Source: Pseudomonas sp. HS6 (lineage in GTDB: Bacteria; Pseudomonadota; Gammaproteobacteria; Pseudomonadales; Pseudomonadaceae). Taken from it: DNA of 64,000 bases. The stretch lies in assembly GCF_023375815.1 (NCBI RefSeq), contig NZ_CP067412.1, positions 3,472,001 to 3,536,000 of the forward strand. The letters run 5' to 3'. Made by a program: the position numbers and the translations under genes. Shown here in pieces: positions 7,640 to 19,745 of the stretch (the first letter of the stretch is position 1; every line of letters starts with the position of its first letter). A model generated the notes under the pieces. It did no database searches. It saw only the letters and a program-made list of their open reading frames with translations, and had not been told where the DNA came from.

Positions 7640-10125
7640 CAGACGGACACCGTGCGCTGGCTGACATCATCGACATGGGCGAAATGGCGCAGGGCCAGAC
7701 GATCGGACACCTGGCCGCTGGCGTCGGCAATGTCTTGAAGCAGATCCGCCAGACCGTCGAGGGCCGCGCGTACGCTGGACTCGCCGAACAATGGATTTTC
7801 CAGGCAACCCAGGTCGAAGCGTGCCAGACGCTCGACCAGTTCTGGCAACCCGGCCTCCCTCGGCACACCAAAATCATCGTTCAGACGCTTGAGCGTGCGC
7901 GTCACCAGTTTCAACTGGAACAACACCGCATGGGGGTTCTGCTCGTCCAGCAGCAACAGGTCGAGCACCGGAATCAACTGCGCCACCGCCAGATAACGCG
8001 AGCGATAGGTGATGCTGCTGTTGCCCAGTTCCAGCAACCACTCCAGCCCGGCCTGATCGAACGCGCCTGCGCCACGCAGGAAGCCCGCGAGACTGCTGCT
8101 GAGAAATTGCAGGCGCTCGATGCGCCGGCCGATCATCAGGAAACGCCAGCCTTCGTCGCGGGTCATGTCGTCGAGGGCAAAACCGGACAGCGCCGCCAGC
8201 GACATCACCAGCCGGTTTAGAAAATCCAGCAACTCGCCGAAGTCCGGCTCGTCGGTGTCCAGCTCCGTCGCTTCGCGTTGCAACTCCACCAGCGCCTGCC
8301 AGTTTTCCCGCGAGAGCTTGCCACGCACCTGCGACGCAGCCCACTGCAAGCGTTGCAGGTTGGAGCGCAGGCTGAATGACCAGTCCTCGCCGAGCAAAGC
8401 CGCGAGCAAGCGCTCCGGCAGCTCGCCTTCGTCCGGCAGCAGCATCAGTCGCTCACCAAGCTCTACGGCAGCCTGCAGGGCCTGCGGATCATCACCGTCG
8501 ACGTAGCGCGCCAGCATGATCCGCAACAGCCGCGCGCTATCGTCGCAGCGCTCGCAGTAACGGCCGAACCAGAACAGGTTTTCTACTACCCGCGATGGCA
8601 GGTACGGATCGCGTCGCACCAGATCAGGCACGCCAATGTTGCGCTGGGCCTTCCACTGTTCGCCGCTCGGTGGCCGGTCACCCAGCACCCAGGTGTCCTT
8701 GCTCGCACCACCGCGCTGCATCGACACCACTTCGGCATCGGCTTCGGCCGCCACCCGGGTCAGTCCACCGGGCAGCACTCGATAGCCATCACGACTGGCC
8801 ACCGCATACATGCGCATGCCGATCGCTCGCGGTTGCAACTGGCCGTCATCGGGCTGCCAGATCGGCGCATGGGACAGTTGCGCGAGTTCTTGCGCCACGT
8901 AGGCATAAGGCCGTGCCTGCATGCGTTCGGCGAGACTCTGGCGCTGTTTTTCGCTCAGATCGCGCCCGAAAACGGGGGCGAAGCTCTGGGAGGGGAACGC
9001 CGGTTTTATCAACAGCTCCGGCAATTTCTCCAACGCTTGAGCCAGCACCGGCGCCTCGCCGCACCACCAGGTGGCGATGGAAGGCAGGATCAGCTCTTCG
9101 CCAAACAGGTATTGATTGATCTTCGGCAGAAAGCCCAACAGCCCGGGCGACTCCAGCACGCCGCTACCCAGCGCGTTGGCCACCAGCACCCGGCCCTGAC
9201 GTACGGCCTCAAGCAGTCCGGGGACGCCCAGCGCCGAGTCCGTGCGCAGCTCCAGTGGATCGCAGAAGTCATCGTCGAGCCGGCGCATGATCGCGTGAAC
9301 CCGACGCAGACCGCTGAGGGTTTTCAGGTAGACCGTGGCATCGCGCACCGTCAGGTCGCCACCCTCCACCAGCGGATAACCGAGCTGGCGCGCGAGATAA
9401 AGATGCTCGAAATAACTTTCGTTGAAACGCCCCGGGGTCAGCAACACCACCAGCGGCGCGTCATCGTCGCAGGGTGCCTGACGGGCAAGCGTTTCCTGCA
9501 AGGTGCGGAAGAATCCGGCCAGGTGCTGCACCTTCAGATCCCGGTACAACTCGGGGAAGGCCCGGGACACGATGGTACGGTTTTCCAGCGCATAACCGGC
9601 ACCCGATGGCGCCTGGGTACGATCCGCCGTCACCCACCAGCGCCCGTCCGGCGTGCGCGCCAGATCCACGGCATACAGATGAAGAAAGGCCCCGTCCGGT
9701 GGCGCAATGCCCTGACAGGGCCAGAGAAAGTTGTTGTGTCCGAACACCAGCTCCGCCGGCAGCAGGCCTTCGCTGATCAGCCGCTGCGGGCCGTACAGAT
9801 CCGCCAGCACCGCATTGAGCAGACGCGCGCGCTGGGCGATTCCGGCCGACAGTTGTTGCCACTCGTCGGCGGCGATCACATGGGGCAGCAAGTCCAGTTC
9901 CCAAGGACGATCGGCGCCCTTGGGGTCGGCATAGACGTTGTAGGTGACGCCGTTTTCCTGAATCTGCCGGGTCAGCAATGCCTGACGCTGCACCAGTTGC
10001 GCCGGGGTGCTGCGCTGCAATTGGTCGAACAGCCGCTGCCAGTGCGGACGCACCGCCCCGCCGGCGTCGAGCAGTTCGTGGTAATTGCCCGCCGTCAGCG
10101 GGTAGCGGTCAAGCAGGTCAGGCAT
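7639..10125 (-). CDS. Circularly permuted ATP-grasp / alpha-E domain fusion
   Basis: 828 residues in two parts. The first, about 60-480, is a circularly permuted ATP-grasp ligase domain (recognisable stretches VYADPKGADRPWELDLLPHV, LTPGRFNESYFEHLYLARQL and IKPAFPSQSFAPVFG). The second, from about 510, is an alpha-E helical domain starting PYLPSRVVENLFWFGRYCER. In many bacteria these are separate neighbouring genes; here they are fused. ATP-grasp enzymes join a carboxylate to an amine. The ATG at 10125 is preferred over an in-frame TTG at 10146, since it has GAG at a suitable distance and matches family N-termini. It overlaps the downstream transglutaminase gene by one base. The substrate is unknown. 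Confidence 0.88.
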   Translation of the reverse strand: MPDLLDRYPLTAGNYHELLDAGGAVRPHWQRLFDQLQRSTPAQLVQRQALLTRQIQENGVTYNVYADPKGADRPWELDLLPHVIAADEWQQLSAGIAQRARLLNAVLADLYGPQRLISEGLLPAELVFGHNNFLWPCQGIAPPDGAFLHLYAVDLARTPDGRWWVTADRTQAPSGAGYALENRTIVSRAFPELYRDLKVQHLAGFFRTLQETLARQAPCDDDAPLVVLLTPGRFNESYFEHLYLARQLGYPLVEGGDLTVRDATVYLKTLSGLRRVHAIMRRLDDDFCDPLELRTDSALGVPGLLEAVRQGRVLVANALGSGVLESPGLLGFLPKINQYLFGEELILPSIATWWCGEAPVLAQALEKLPELLIKPAFPSQSFAPVFGRDLSEKQRQSLAERMQARPYAYVAQELAQLSHAPIWQPDDGQLQPRAIGMRMYAVASRDGYRVLPGGLTRVAAEADAEVVSMQRGGASKDTWVLGDRPPSGEQWKAQRNIGVPDLVRRDPYLPSRVVENLFWFGRYCERCDDSARLLRIMLARYVDGDDPQALQAAVELGERLMLLPDEGELPERLLAALLGEDWSFSLRSNLQRLQWAASQVRGKLSRENWQALVELQREATELDTDEPDFGELLDFLNRLVMSLAALSGFALDDMTRDEGWRFLMIGRRIERLQFLSSSLAGFLRGAGAFDQAGLEWLLELGNSSITYRSRYLAVAQLIPVLDLLLLDEQNPHAVLFQLKLVTRTLKRLNDDFGVPREAGLPELVERLARFDLGCLENPLFGESSVRAALDGLADLLQDIADASGQVSDRLALRHFAHVDDVSQRTVSV

Positions 10126-10213
10126 GGAAAGCTCGGCAGCCAGCAAGGAACGGTCAGACTAACGCAGGCACATGACGCCCGGATATACGAAAAATCCGGG
10201 CGTCGCGCATGAT

Positions 10214-13200
10214 TCAGAAACGTCGTAAATCGAGTGTCATCGGCAGCTCGTCGTTCGTTTCGACATTAGGTATCGGAAGTTTCCCCGGCGTGTGCCCAAT
10301 GCGGAAAAAACGCGCCATGCGCCGGCTCTCCGCTTCGTTGGCGTTGACCGGCAGCGTCTCGTAATTGCGGCCGCCCGGATGGGCGACGTGGTACTGACAA
10401 CCACCCAGCGAGCGTTGCATCCAGGTGTCGAGCAGGTCGAACACCAGCGGCGCGTGCACCGGAATCGTCGGTTGCAGGCAGTTGGCCGGTTGCCACGCAC
10501 GGTAACGTACACCGGCGACAAACTCGCCGACCCGCCCGGTCGGTTGCAGCGGTACCGGGATGCCGTTGCAGGTCAGCAAGTATCGCTGAGGCGGTAGCCC
10601 CGTGAGCTTGACCTGCAAGCGCTCCAGCGATGAATCGACGTAGCGCACCGTACCGCCCGCCGCGCCCTCCTCGCCCAGCACATGCCAGGGCTCAAGGGCC
10701 TGGCGCAATTCCAGCTCGATGCCGTTGACGGCGTAATCGCCGACCTTGGGAAAGCGAAACTCCAGATGCGCCGCAAACCATTCGGGGCGCAGCGGATAAC
10801 CGGCATTGTTGAGTTCGACGATGACGTCGGCAAAGTCCTGTTCGATGAAGTGCGGCAGCAGAAACCGGTCATGCAACTCGGTGCCCCAGCGCGCCAGTTT
10901 CGGCGGCGCATAAGGCTCGCGCCAGAATCGCGCCACCAACGCCCGCAGCAACAACTGCTGGGCCAGGCTCATGCGGGCATGGGGCGGCATTTCGAATGCA
11001 CGTAACTCCAGCAGCCCAAGACGTCCCGTGGCGCCATCCGGTGAATACAGTTTGTCGATGCAGAACTCGGCACGGTGGGTGTTGCCGGTGACGTCGATCA
11101 GCAGATTGCGCAGCAAACGATCGACCAACCATGGCGCGCACTCTTCTCCCGGTTCAGGCATCTGCGCAAAAGCAATTTCCAGCTCATACAACGCATCGTT
11201 GCGCGCTTCATCGACTCGCGGCGCCTGAGAGGTCGGGCCGATAAACAGTCCGGAAAACAGGTAGGACAGCGACGGATGGTTGTGCCAATAACTGATCAGG
11301 CTGCGCAGCAGATCCGGGCGGCGCAGGAACGGTGAGTCCGCCGGCGTCGCCCCGCCGAGCACGAAATGGTTACCGCCGCCGGTGCCGGTGTGTCGCCCGT
11401 CGATCATGAATTTCTCGGTGGACAGTCGGGTCTGACGCGCCTCTTCGTACAGGAACTCCGTGCGCTCTACCAACTCGTCCCACGTCGCGGATGGCTGGAC
11501 GTTGACCTCGATCACGCCGGGATCCGGGGTAATGCGGAAGTTGTTCAGACGCGGATCGCTCGGCGGCTCGTAGCCTTCCAGCAGCACTGGACAGTGCAGT
11601 TCCTCGGCAGTGGCTTCGATGGCGGCCACCAGTTCCAGATAATCTTCGACCCGCTCCAGCGGCGGCATGAACAGATACAACCGGCCTTCCCGTGCTTCGG
11701 CGCAGAACGCGGTGCGGGTCAGCCAGTCGGCGGACTCCTCGATTTTTGGCACCCGCTCATCCGCCGTGGCCGGCGCATCGTGTCGATTGAGTTGCGCGGT
11801 GTCAGGCAGTTCGGGGAAGTCCTGATTCGGGTCGTTCGGATGAATGAACGGGTACTCCGCCGCCTTCACCCAGGGCTGCGAACCCAACGGCAGACGATAG
11901 CCGAGCGGTGAATCCCCCGGCACCAGCCGGCAATGCTCATCGCGCAGATACCAGCGCCCGCTCTGCCATTGATCGCCCTTGGCGGTGCGCGCCAGCGGCA
12001 GTACCTGGCCGATGACCTTGTCCAGCCCCTGACTGAACACCTTGCGCAGGCGCGCACGTTCCAGTGGTTCCTCCAGACGCGAGTCCTCGGCGCTGACGTT
12101 GCTTGGCAATGCGCCCTCGCGCCAGAGGTAGTAGAAATTGTCTTCGTAGGCCGGGAACACAAAGCGTGTCGGCAGTTTCAGGCGCTCGGCGACACTCGCC
12201 AGAAAACGGCCGGCCAGTTCGCCCGTGGCGCCGTAGTCCTGCTGCTCGTCGGCGATCAATGCGTTGTTGTGCCAGATCGGCACACCGTCGCGGCGCCAGT
12301 AGCAATTCAGCGACCAGCGCGGCAGTTGCTCGCCCGGATACCACTTGCCCTGGCCGAAATGCACCAGCCCCTTCGGCGCGTAATGCTTGCGCATGCGCTG
12401 GAACAGTTCGGCAGAGAGCCGGCGCTTGTCCGGGCCCAGCGCGGCGGTGTTCCATTCGGCGCCATCCGGGTCGTCGATGGACACAAAGGTCGGCTCGCCC
12501 CCCATCGTCAGACGCACATCGCCTTCCAGCAGGTCGGCATCGATCTGCCGGCCCAGCGCCTGGATCGCCTGCCACTGCTCTTCGGTGTAGGGCTTGGTCA
12601 CCCGTGGCGCTTCCCAGACCCGTTCCACGGACATTTCGTGGCTGAACTCGCACTCGCAAGGTTCCACCAGACCGCTGATCGGCGCCGCCGAGGACGGATC
12701 GGGACTGCACGCCAACGGAATATGCCCTTCACCGGCAAACAGTCCGGAGGTGGCATCGAGGCCGATCCAGCCGGCGCCGGGCAAGTACACCTCGCACCAC
12801 GCGTGCAGGTCGGTGAAGTCCACTTCGGTGCCGGACGGGCCGTCGAGGCTTTTCACGTCGGCGGTCAGTTGAATCAGGTAACCGGAGACGAAACGCGCCG
12901 CCAGCCCAAGATTGCGCAGCAATTGCACCAGCAACCACGCGGAATCGCGGCAGGAGCCGGAAGCATGTTCGAGGGTGTGCTCCGGGGTCTGCACGCCCGG
13001 TTCCATGCGGATCAGGTAATTGATGTCTTCGCTCAGGCGCTGGTTGAGCGCCACCAGGAAATCAACGGCCGGCAGCGGAGTGCGATCGATGGCGTCCAGG
13101 TAGGCCTTGAATTTCGGCGTCAGCGGCAGGGTTTCGAGGTACGGCGCCAGTTCCTTGCGTTCATCGGCGGCGTAGGCGAAGGGGATTTTCTCGGCGTAGG

Positions 13201-13489
13201 GCTCGAGGAAAAAGTCGAACGGGTTGAACACAGCCATCTCGGCCAGCAGGTCGACCTCGATCCGCAGCTCGGCGGTTTTCTCGGGGAACACCAGCCGCGC
13301 CAGGTAGTTGCCCTGAGGGTCCTGCTGCCAGTTGATGAAGTGCTGCTCAGGCGAGACTTTCAATGAATAAGACAGAATCCGCGTGCGGCTGTGGGCAGCC
13401 GGGCGCAGACGCACGATCTGCGGGCCGAGTTCGACAGCGCGGTCGTAGCGGTAATGCGTGACGTGATGCAATGCGACATGAATCGACAC
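10214..13489 (-). CDS. Transglutaminase / DUF2126 fusion protein
   Basis: 1091 residues. The N-terminal third is a transglutaminase domain with N-terminal beta region (HVALHHVTHYRYDRAVELGP), catalytic Cys in ASGSCRDSAW near residue 180, His in TDLHAWCEVY and Asp in GLDATSG. The remainder is DUF2126, with GTGGGNHFVLGGATPADSPF and SYWHNHPSLSYLFSG, a region related to carboxylate-amine (glutamine-synthetase-fold) ligases. The start is taken as GTG at 13489 because AGGAGG lies six bases upstream; the in-frame extension to 13531 has no such site and alters the conserved N-terminus. It is first in the operon, with a candidate sigma-54 promoter upstream. It pairs a ligase-like and a hydrolase-like domain in one chain. 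Confidence 0.88.
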   Translation of the reverse strand: MSIHVALHHVTHYRYDRAVELGPQIVRLRPAAHSRTRILSYSLKVSPEQHFINWQQDPQGNYLARLVFPEKTAELRIEVDLLAEMAVFNPFDFFLEPYAEKIPFAYAADERKELAPYLETLPLTPKFKAYLDAIDRTPLPAVDFLVALNQRLSEDINYLIRMEPGVQTPEHTLEHASGSCRDSAWLLVQLLRNLGLAARFVSGYLIQLTADVKSLDGPSGTEVDFTDLHAWCEVYLPGAGWIGLDATSGLFAGEGHIPLACSPDPSSAAPISGLVEPCECEFSHEMSVERVWEAPRVTKPYTEEQWQAIQALGRQIDADLLEGDVRLTMGGEPTFVSIDDPDGAEWNTAALGPDKRRLSAELFQRMRKHYAPKGLVHFGQGKWYPGEQLPRWSLNCYWRRDGVPIWHNNALIADEQQDYGATGELAGRFLASVAERLKLPTRFVFPAYEDNFYYLWREGALPSNVSAEDSRLEEPLERARLRKVFSQGLDKVIGQVLPLARTAKGDQWQSGRWYLRDEHCRLVPGDSPLGYRLPLGSQPWVKAAEYPFIHPNDPNQDFPELPDTAQLNRHDAPATADERVPKIEESADWLTRTAFCAEAREGRLYLFMPPLERVEDYLELVAAIEATAEELHCPVLLEGYEPPSDPRLNNFRITPDPGVIEVNVQPSATWDELVERTEFLYEEARQTRLSTEKFMIDGRHTGTGGGNHFVLGGATPADSPFLRRPDLLRSLISYWHNHPSLSYLFSGLFIGPTSQAPRVDEARNDALYELEIAFAQMPEPGEECAPWLVDRLLRNLLIDVTGNTHRAEFCIDKLYSPDGATGRLGLLELRAFEMPPHARMSLAQQLLLRALVARFWREPYAPPKLARWGTELHDRFLLPHFIEQDFADVIVELNNAGYPLRPEWFAAHLEFRFPKVGDYAVNGIELELRQALEPWHVLGEEGAAGGTVRYVDSSLERLQVKLTGLPPQRYLLTCNGIPVPLQPTGRVGEFVAGVRYRAWQPANCLQPTIPVHAPLVFDLLDTWMQRSLGGCQYHVAHPGGRNYETLPVNANEAESRRMARFFRIGHTPGKLPIPNVETNDELPMTLDLRRF

Positions 13490-13527
13490 GGCGTGCCTCC
13501 TGCGAGCCCAAGCGTATTCGAAAGCGC

Positions 13528-13542
13528 GCAAGACTTATGCCA
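13528..13542 (-). promoter_or_regulatory. Candidate sigma-54 promoter of the amidoligase operon
   Basis: Minus-strand TGGCATAAGTCTTGC fits the -24/-12 pattern TGGCAY-N5-TTGC with the required GG-N10-GC spacing. Transcription would begin around 13515, leaving a leader of about 26 bases that contains AGGAGG and the GTG start. No activator binding site was identified. A single motif of this length can arise by chance, so this is a candidate only. Confidence 0.5.
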
Positions 13543-13656
13543 TGCAGAGGCTTGGGCGCTTTCCCGGAATGCTCAGGGCAGTACAGCACCAAAATCGGGC
13601 GATGCGGTGAAATGGTTTGGCACAGTTGCACGCAAATGTTGCGAGGCACAACGCAA

Positions 13657-13680
13657 AACGCCAACCCGAAGGTTGGCGTT
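13657..13680 (-). terminator. Terminator after the YgiQ gene
   Basis: Perfect 10-bp stem AACGCCAACC/GGTTGGCGTT with a four-base loop, 20 bp beyond the stop of the radical SAM gene. On the minus strand it continues TTGCG rather than a long T-run, so termination may be partial. Confidence 0.6.
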
Positions 13681-13700
13681 CTGTTCATATCAGCAACGAT

Positions 13701-16013
<2,313 letters not shown>

Positions 16014-16125
16014 GTCGATGACCGGTGTTGAGGTGAAAAATCGCGGGCGCGGAATATAGCACAAAAAATGACCAATTCCGACGGCTGTGGTCGGAAATAT
16101 CAGGGGCACTCAGACGATGGAGCCC

Positions 16126-17523
16126 TTACTCGTCGTCGTCAAAGTTATAGCTGCCCGGCGCAAGGTTTTCGAAGCGCGTGTATTTGCCGATGAAGGCCAG
16201 GCGGATGAAGCCGATCGGGCCGTTCCGCTGTTTGCCGATGATGATTTCGGCGATGCCCTTGTGTTCGGTTTCCGGGTGATAAACCTCGTCCCGGTACACG
16301 AACATGATGACGTCGGCGTCCTGCTCGATCGCTCCGGATTCCCGCAAGTCGGAGTTCACCGGGCGCTTGTTGGGACGCTGCTCAAGGGAACGGTTGAGCT
16401 GGGACAGAGCGACCACCGGGCATTGAAACTCTTTGGCCAGTGCTTTCAGGGATCGCGAGATCTCGGAAATCTCGTTGGTCCGGTTGTCACCGCTGGAACC
16501 GGGAATCTGCATCAACTGCAAGTAGTCGATCATGATCAAGCCGATGTCGCCGTGCTCGCGCACCAGACGCCGGGTCCGGGCACGCATCTCCGACGGGCTG
16601 ATGCCGGCGGTGTCATCGATGAACAGCTTGCGGTCGTTGAGCAGGTTGACCGCCGAGGTAAGGCGCGGCCAGTCGTCGTCTTCCAGTTGGCCGGAACGCA
16701 CCTTGGTCTGGTCGATGCGGCCGAGGGAGGACAACATACGCATGATCAGCGATTCGCCAGGCATCTCAAGGGAGTACACCAGCACCACCTTGTCGCTGCG
16801 CAATACGGCATTTTCAACAAGGTTCATCGCGAAAGTCGTCTTACCCATCGACGGACGGCCGGCGACGATGATCAGGTCGGACGGTTGCAGGCCGCTGGTC
16901 TTCTCGTCGAGATCGGTGTAGCCGGTGGACAGGCCGGTAATTGCGTCAGCGGTGTTGAAAAGGGTATCGATACGATCGATGGCCTTGGTCAACAGGTCAT
17001 TTACGCCCACCGGACCACCGGTTTTTGGCCGGGCTTCGGCAATCGCGAAGATCTGCCGCTCGGCTTCGTCGAGGATTTCCTCGGCGGTGCGACCTTCGGG
17101 GTTGAAGGCGCTGTCGGCAATTTCCGTGCTGATACCGATCAACTGGCGCAACGTCGCACGCTGGCGGACGATCTGCGCATAGGCCTTGATGTTGGCGACG
17201 GACGGCGTGTTTTTCGCCAGTTCGCCGAGGTAGCCGAGACCGCCAACCTGCGATGTCTGACCTTCCTTGTCCAGTTGCTCGGCAAGGGTCACGACGTCGA
17301 TCGGCGAGTTCTGATCGGCCAGTTTGGCGATCGCGCGGAAAATCAGACGGTGGTCATGCCGGTAGAAATCGCCGTCGGAGACTTGATCGAGCACGCGTTC
17401 CCAGGCGTTGTTGTCCAGCATCAGACCACCGAGCACGGCCTGTTCGGCCTCGATGGAATGCGGTGGCACCTTCAAGGATGCGGTTTGCAGATCGTATTGC
17501 TCGGGAGCGGAGATTTCGTTCAT
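16126..17523 (-). CDS. dnaB: Replicative DNA helicase
   Basis: 465 residues, the normal size for the hexameric 5'-3' helicase that opens the replication fork. The N-terminal helical domain (SIEAEQAVLGGLMLDNNAWE) is followed by a RecA-like core with Walker A AGRPSMGKTTFAMN near residue 215, Walker B region IGLIMIDYLQLM and the arginine-rich C-terminal motif. The ATG at 17523 (MNEISAPEQYD) is preferred over a GTG two codons upstream. It follows the ribosomal operon with a hairpin in between, as in other pseudomonads. No intein or frameshift is seen. Confidence 0.98.
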   Translation of the reverse strand: MNEISAPEQYDLQTASLKVPPHSIEAEQAVLGGLMLDNNAWERVLDQVSDGDFYRHDHRLIFRAIAKLADQNSPIDVVTLAEQLDKEGQTSQVGGLGYLGELAKNTPSVANIKAYAQIVRQRATLRQLIGISTEIADSAFNPEGRTAEEILDEAERQIFAIAEARPKTGGPVGVNDLLTKAIDRIDTLFNTADAITGLSTGYTDLDEKTSGLQPSDLIIVAGRPSMGKTTFAMNLVENAVLRSDKVVLVYSLEMPGESLIMRMLSSLGRIDQTKVRSGQLEDDDWPRLTSAVNLLNDRKLFIDDTAGISPSEMRARTRRLVREHGDIGLIMIDYLQLMQIPGSSGDNRTNEISEISRSLKALAKEFQCPVVALSQLNRSLEQRPNKRPVNSDLRESGAIEQDADVIMFVYRDEVYHPETEHKGIAEIIIGKQRNGPIGFIRLAFIGKYTRFENLAPGSYNFDDDE

Positions 17524-17567
17524 GGCCACTTTTTATTCAGGAAAAGCAGGGATTACAGAAAGACAAA

Positions 17568-17596
17568 GGGCACGACCTGTAAACAGGATCGTGCCC
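17568..17596 (-). terminator. Terminator after rplI
   Basis: GGGCACGA pairs with TCGTGCCC, continued by CCTG/CAGG around a TAAA loop with one bulged A. On the minus strand it is followed by the T-rich TTTGTCTTTC, a good rho-independent terminator between rplI and dnaB. Confidence 0.8.
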
Positions 17597-17642
17597 GATG
17601 TTAACCGTCTGACGGACAAGCCGCCAGCCGATCAGGTGTTGC

Positions 17643-18089
17643 TTAAGCTGCTACCACGACAACGCGTACGGTGGCTTCAACTTCGGCGTGCAGGTGCACA
17701 GCCACGTCGAATTCACCCACGTTGCGGATGGTGCCGTTCGGCAGACGAACTTCGCTTTTCGCAACTTCAACGCCGGAGGCGGTCAGTGCGTCAGCGATGT
17801 CGTGAGTACCGATCGAACCGAACAGCTTGCCTTCGTCGCCAGCGGTGGCAGTGATGGTCACTTCCAGCTCGGCCAGTTGGGCAGCACGGCTTTCAGCCGA
17901 TGCTTTACGGTCTGCAGCAGCTTTTTCCAGCTCGGCACGACGCTCTTCGAACGCAGCAATGTTTGCTGGGGTCGCGGCGGTAGCCTTGCCGTAAGGCAGC
18001 AGGTAGTTACGACCGTAACCGGCCTTAACGTTCACTTTGTCACCCAGGTTGCCCAGGTTGGTGACTTTTTCCAGAAGGATCAGTTGCAT
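17643..18089 (-). CDS. rplI: 50S ribosomal protein L9
   Basis: 148 residues, full family length. The N-terminal rRNA-binding domain opens [20 protein letters not shown] and is joined by the long central helix to a C-terminal domain. AGAGGA lies seven bases before the ATG. It is last in the operon rpsF-rpsR-DUF2232-rplI, starting 19 bp after the membrane protein gene, and is followed by a hairpin terminator. L9 sits at the base of the L1 stalk and affects reading-frame maintenance. Confidence 0.99.
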   Translation of the reverse strand: MQLILLEKVTNLGNLGDKVNVKAGYGRNYLLPYGKATAATPANIAAFEERRAELEKAAADRKASAESRAAQLAELEVTITATAGDEGKLFGSIGTHDIADALTASGVEVAKSEVRLPNGTIRNVGEFDVAVHLHAEVEATVRVVVVAA

Positions 18090-18108
18090 GTGAAAATCCT
18101 CTTAACTT

Positions 18109-18999
18109 TTAACCTTCACCGTTCGCGCTATCGGTGTCTTTCGACACGTGACGACCGCGAAAATCAATCAGGCTGTCGACGATGGCCAAGACCACCAGTA
18201 ACGGACCGAGCAAGTGCATGAAAGGCACGAGCGTCACGTATATCCCCACCAGCCAGAAACCGGCCAACCGCTTCTGCGCCACCAGCCCGTGAACCAAGGC
18301 CAGACCTGCGAAGAACAGCGGCACGCTGCACAACGGCAACAGGACCAAGGCATGCAGACCGAAGAACGGTGCCACACACATGACGGCCAGAAGCGACAGC
18401 GCAACGCCTTTCGGCAGTCGGATGGCGCGAAACTCGCGACCGAAACCGCCGGGGTTATACAACAACGCCTGCCAGTAGCGCCCAAGAATCAGGCACAGCA
18501 CGCTAAAAACCTGCAACGACACCGCTGTCGAAATGATCGACAGTGGGACTGCCAATGCAGTGAGAATTGCCTTCTGATCTGCCGAGAATTTCTCGTAGAC
18601 CTCACCCATCGCCAGCGGCAAGACTTGTTCAAACGTCTGCGCCAGAGTCTCGGTGAAGGAACTGAATACAGTCCCCAGGCTCACGGCAATCAACAATCCC
18701 ACGGCCACGCTGACCAGCAGCGCGCGATTCCAGGTGTGGCCGGCGCGTAAAACCAGCGCCAGACCGCAGGTCCCGACCAGCACAATCAGTGCAGTCGGGT
18801 CTTTCAGGTAGTGCCAGCTCACTAACGCTGACAACACTCCCACACCCAGGACGCTCAAGGCGTCCGAACCGCGCCGCAGGAGCACAAGGCAACCTGCAGC
18901 GGCACTCAACCAGAACAACAGCGGCAATGCCGCAGATCCGGCCACGACCAGCGTGGCCTGCATACGCCCCCGCATGATGAATTCAGCTAAGGCACGCAT
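18109..18999 (-). CDS. DUF2232 (YybS-like) integral membrane protein
   Basis: 296 residues with about eight hydrophobic helices and a charged C-terminal tail (HVSKDTDSANGEG). The family is regularly found between rpsR and rplI in gammaproteobacteria. It resembles YybS of Bacillus and the S-components of transporters in overall shape, but no substrate is established. It starts at ATG 18999 with AAGGG about ten bases upstream, 37 bp after rpsR, and runs on to rplI, so it is translated from the ribosomal protein message. Its leucine-rich composition and lack of catalytic motifs argue for a transport or scaffolding role. Confidence 0.88.
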   Translation of the reverse strand: MRALAEFIMRGRMQATLVVAGSAALPLLFWLSAAAGCLVLLRRGSDALSVLGVGVLSALVSWHYLKDPTALIVLVGTCGLALVLRAGHTWNRALLVSVAVGLLIAVSLGTVFSSFTETLAQTFEQVLPLAMGEVYEKFSADQKAILTALAVPLSIISTAVSLQVFSVLCLILGRYWQALLYNPGGFGREFRAIRLPKGVALSLLAVMCVAPFFGLHALVLLPLCSVPLFFAGLALVHGLVAQKRLAGFWLVGIYVTLVPFMHLLGPLLVVLAIVDSLIDFRGRHVSKDTDSANGEG

Positions 19000-19036
19000 G
19001 CATTCGATCCCTTACTTACTTGTCGACTACCCGGTC

Positions 19037-19267
19037 TCAGCGGCCGTGGCTGTCGGTGTAGGCCAGCAGGGCCAGGAAGCGGGCGCGCTTGATAGCGGTG
19101 GCCAGCTGACGCTGATAACGAGCTTTGGTACCGGTGATGCGGCTTGGAACGATTTTGCCGGTCTCGGATACGTAGGCTTTCAGAGTGTTGAGATCTTTGT
19201 AATCGATCTCCTTCACGTCTTCAGCGGTGAAGCGGCAGAATTTACGACGACGGAAGAAACGTGCCAT
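19037..19267 (-). CDS. rpsR: 30S ribosomal protein S18
   Basis: 76 residues, complete, starting [26 protein letters not shown] is eight bases upstream. S18 pairs with S6 on the 30S platform, and the two genes are adjacent with a 28-bp gap, allowing balanced expression. Confidence 0.99.
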
Positions 19268-19295
19268 TTGATAGGCTCCTTAAAAGGTCCGTGGA

Positions 19296-19724
19296 TTACT
19301 CGTCAGCGTTATCGCTGTTGTCGCTGTCGCTATCGCTGTCATCGCCATCGGCGCTGCCATCGTGCTCAGGACGTTCGCGACGCTCACGGCGCTCACTGCG
19401 GTTTTCTTCAGCCTTGAGCATCTCGGACTGGCCGGTAACGGCTTCGTCGCGACGGATGACCAGGTTACGGATCACTGCATCGTTGTAGCGGAAGTTGTCT
19501 TCCAGCTCGGCCAGGGCCTTGCCGGTGCACTCAACGTTCAGCATCACGTAGTGAGCCTTGTGAACATTGTTGATTGCGTAGGCCAGTTGACGACGGCCCC
19601 AGTCTTCCAGACGGTGGATTTTGCCGCCGTCTTCTTCGATCAGCTTGGTGTAACGCTCAACCATGCCGCCGACTTGCTCGCTCTGGTCAGGGTGGACCAG
19701 AAAGATGATTTCGTAATGACGCAT
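19296..19724 (-). CDS. rpsF: 30S ribosomal protein S6
   Basis: 142 residues, starting [20 protein letters not shown]. The body is followed by a long charged tail after about residue 100 that alternates Arg/Glu with an Asp/Ser-rich end, the kind of tail that RimK extends with glutamate in E. coli and pseudomonads (rimK is not in this window). AAGGAG precedes the ATG. It is the first gene of the operon, with a clear sigma-70 promoter 119 bp upstream and a leader hairpin that may be the S6:S18 autoregulatory site. Confidence 0.99.
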   Translation of the reverse strand: MRHYEIIFLVHPDQSEQVGGMVERYTKLIEEDGGKIHRLEDWGRRQLAYAINNVHKAHYVMLNVECTGKALAELEDNFRYNDAVIRNLVIRRDEAVTGQSEMLKAEENRSERRERRERPEHDGSADGDDSDSDSDNSDNADE

Positions 19725-19745
19725 GAATGCTCCTTACGGGTTGTA

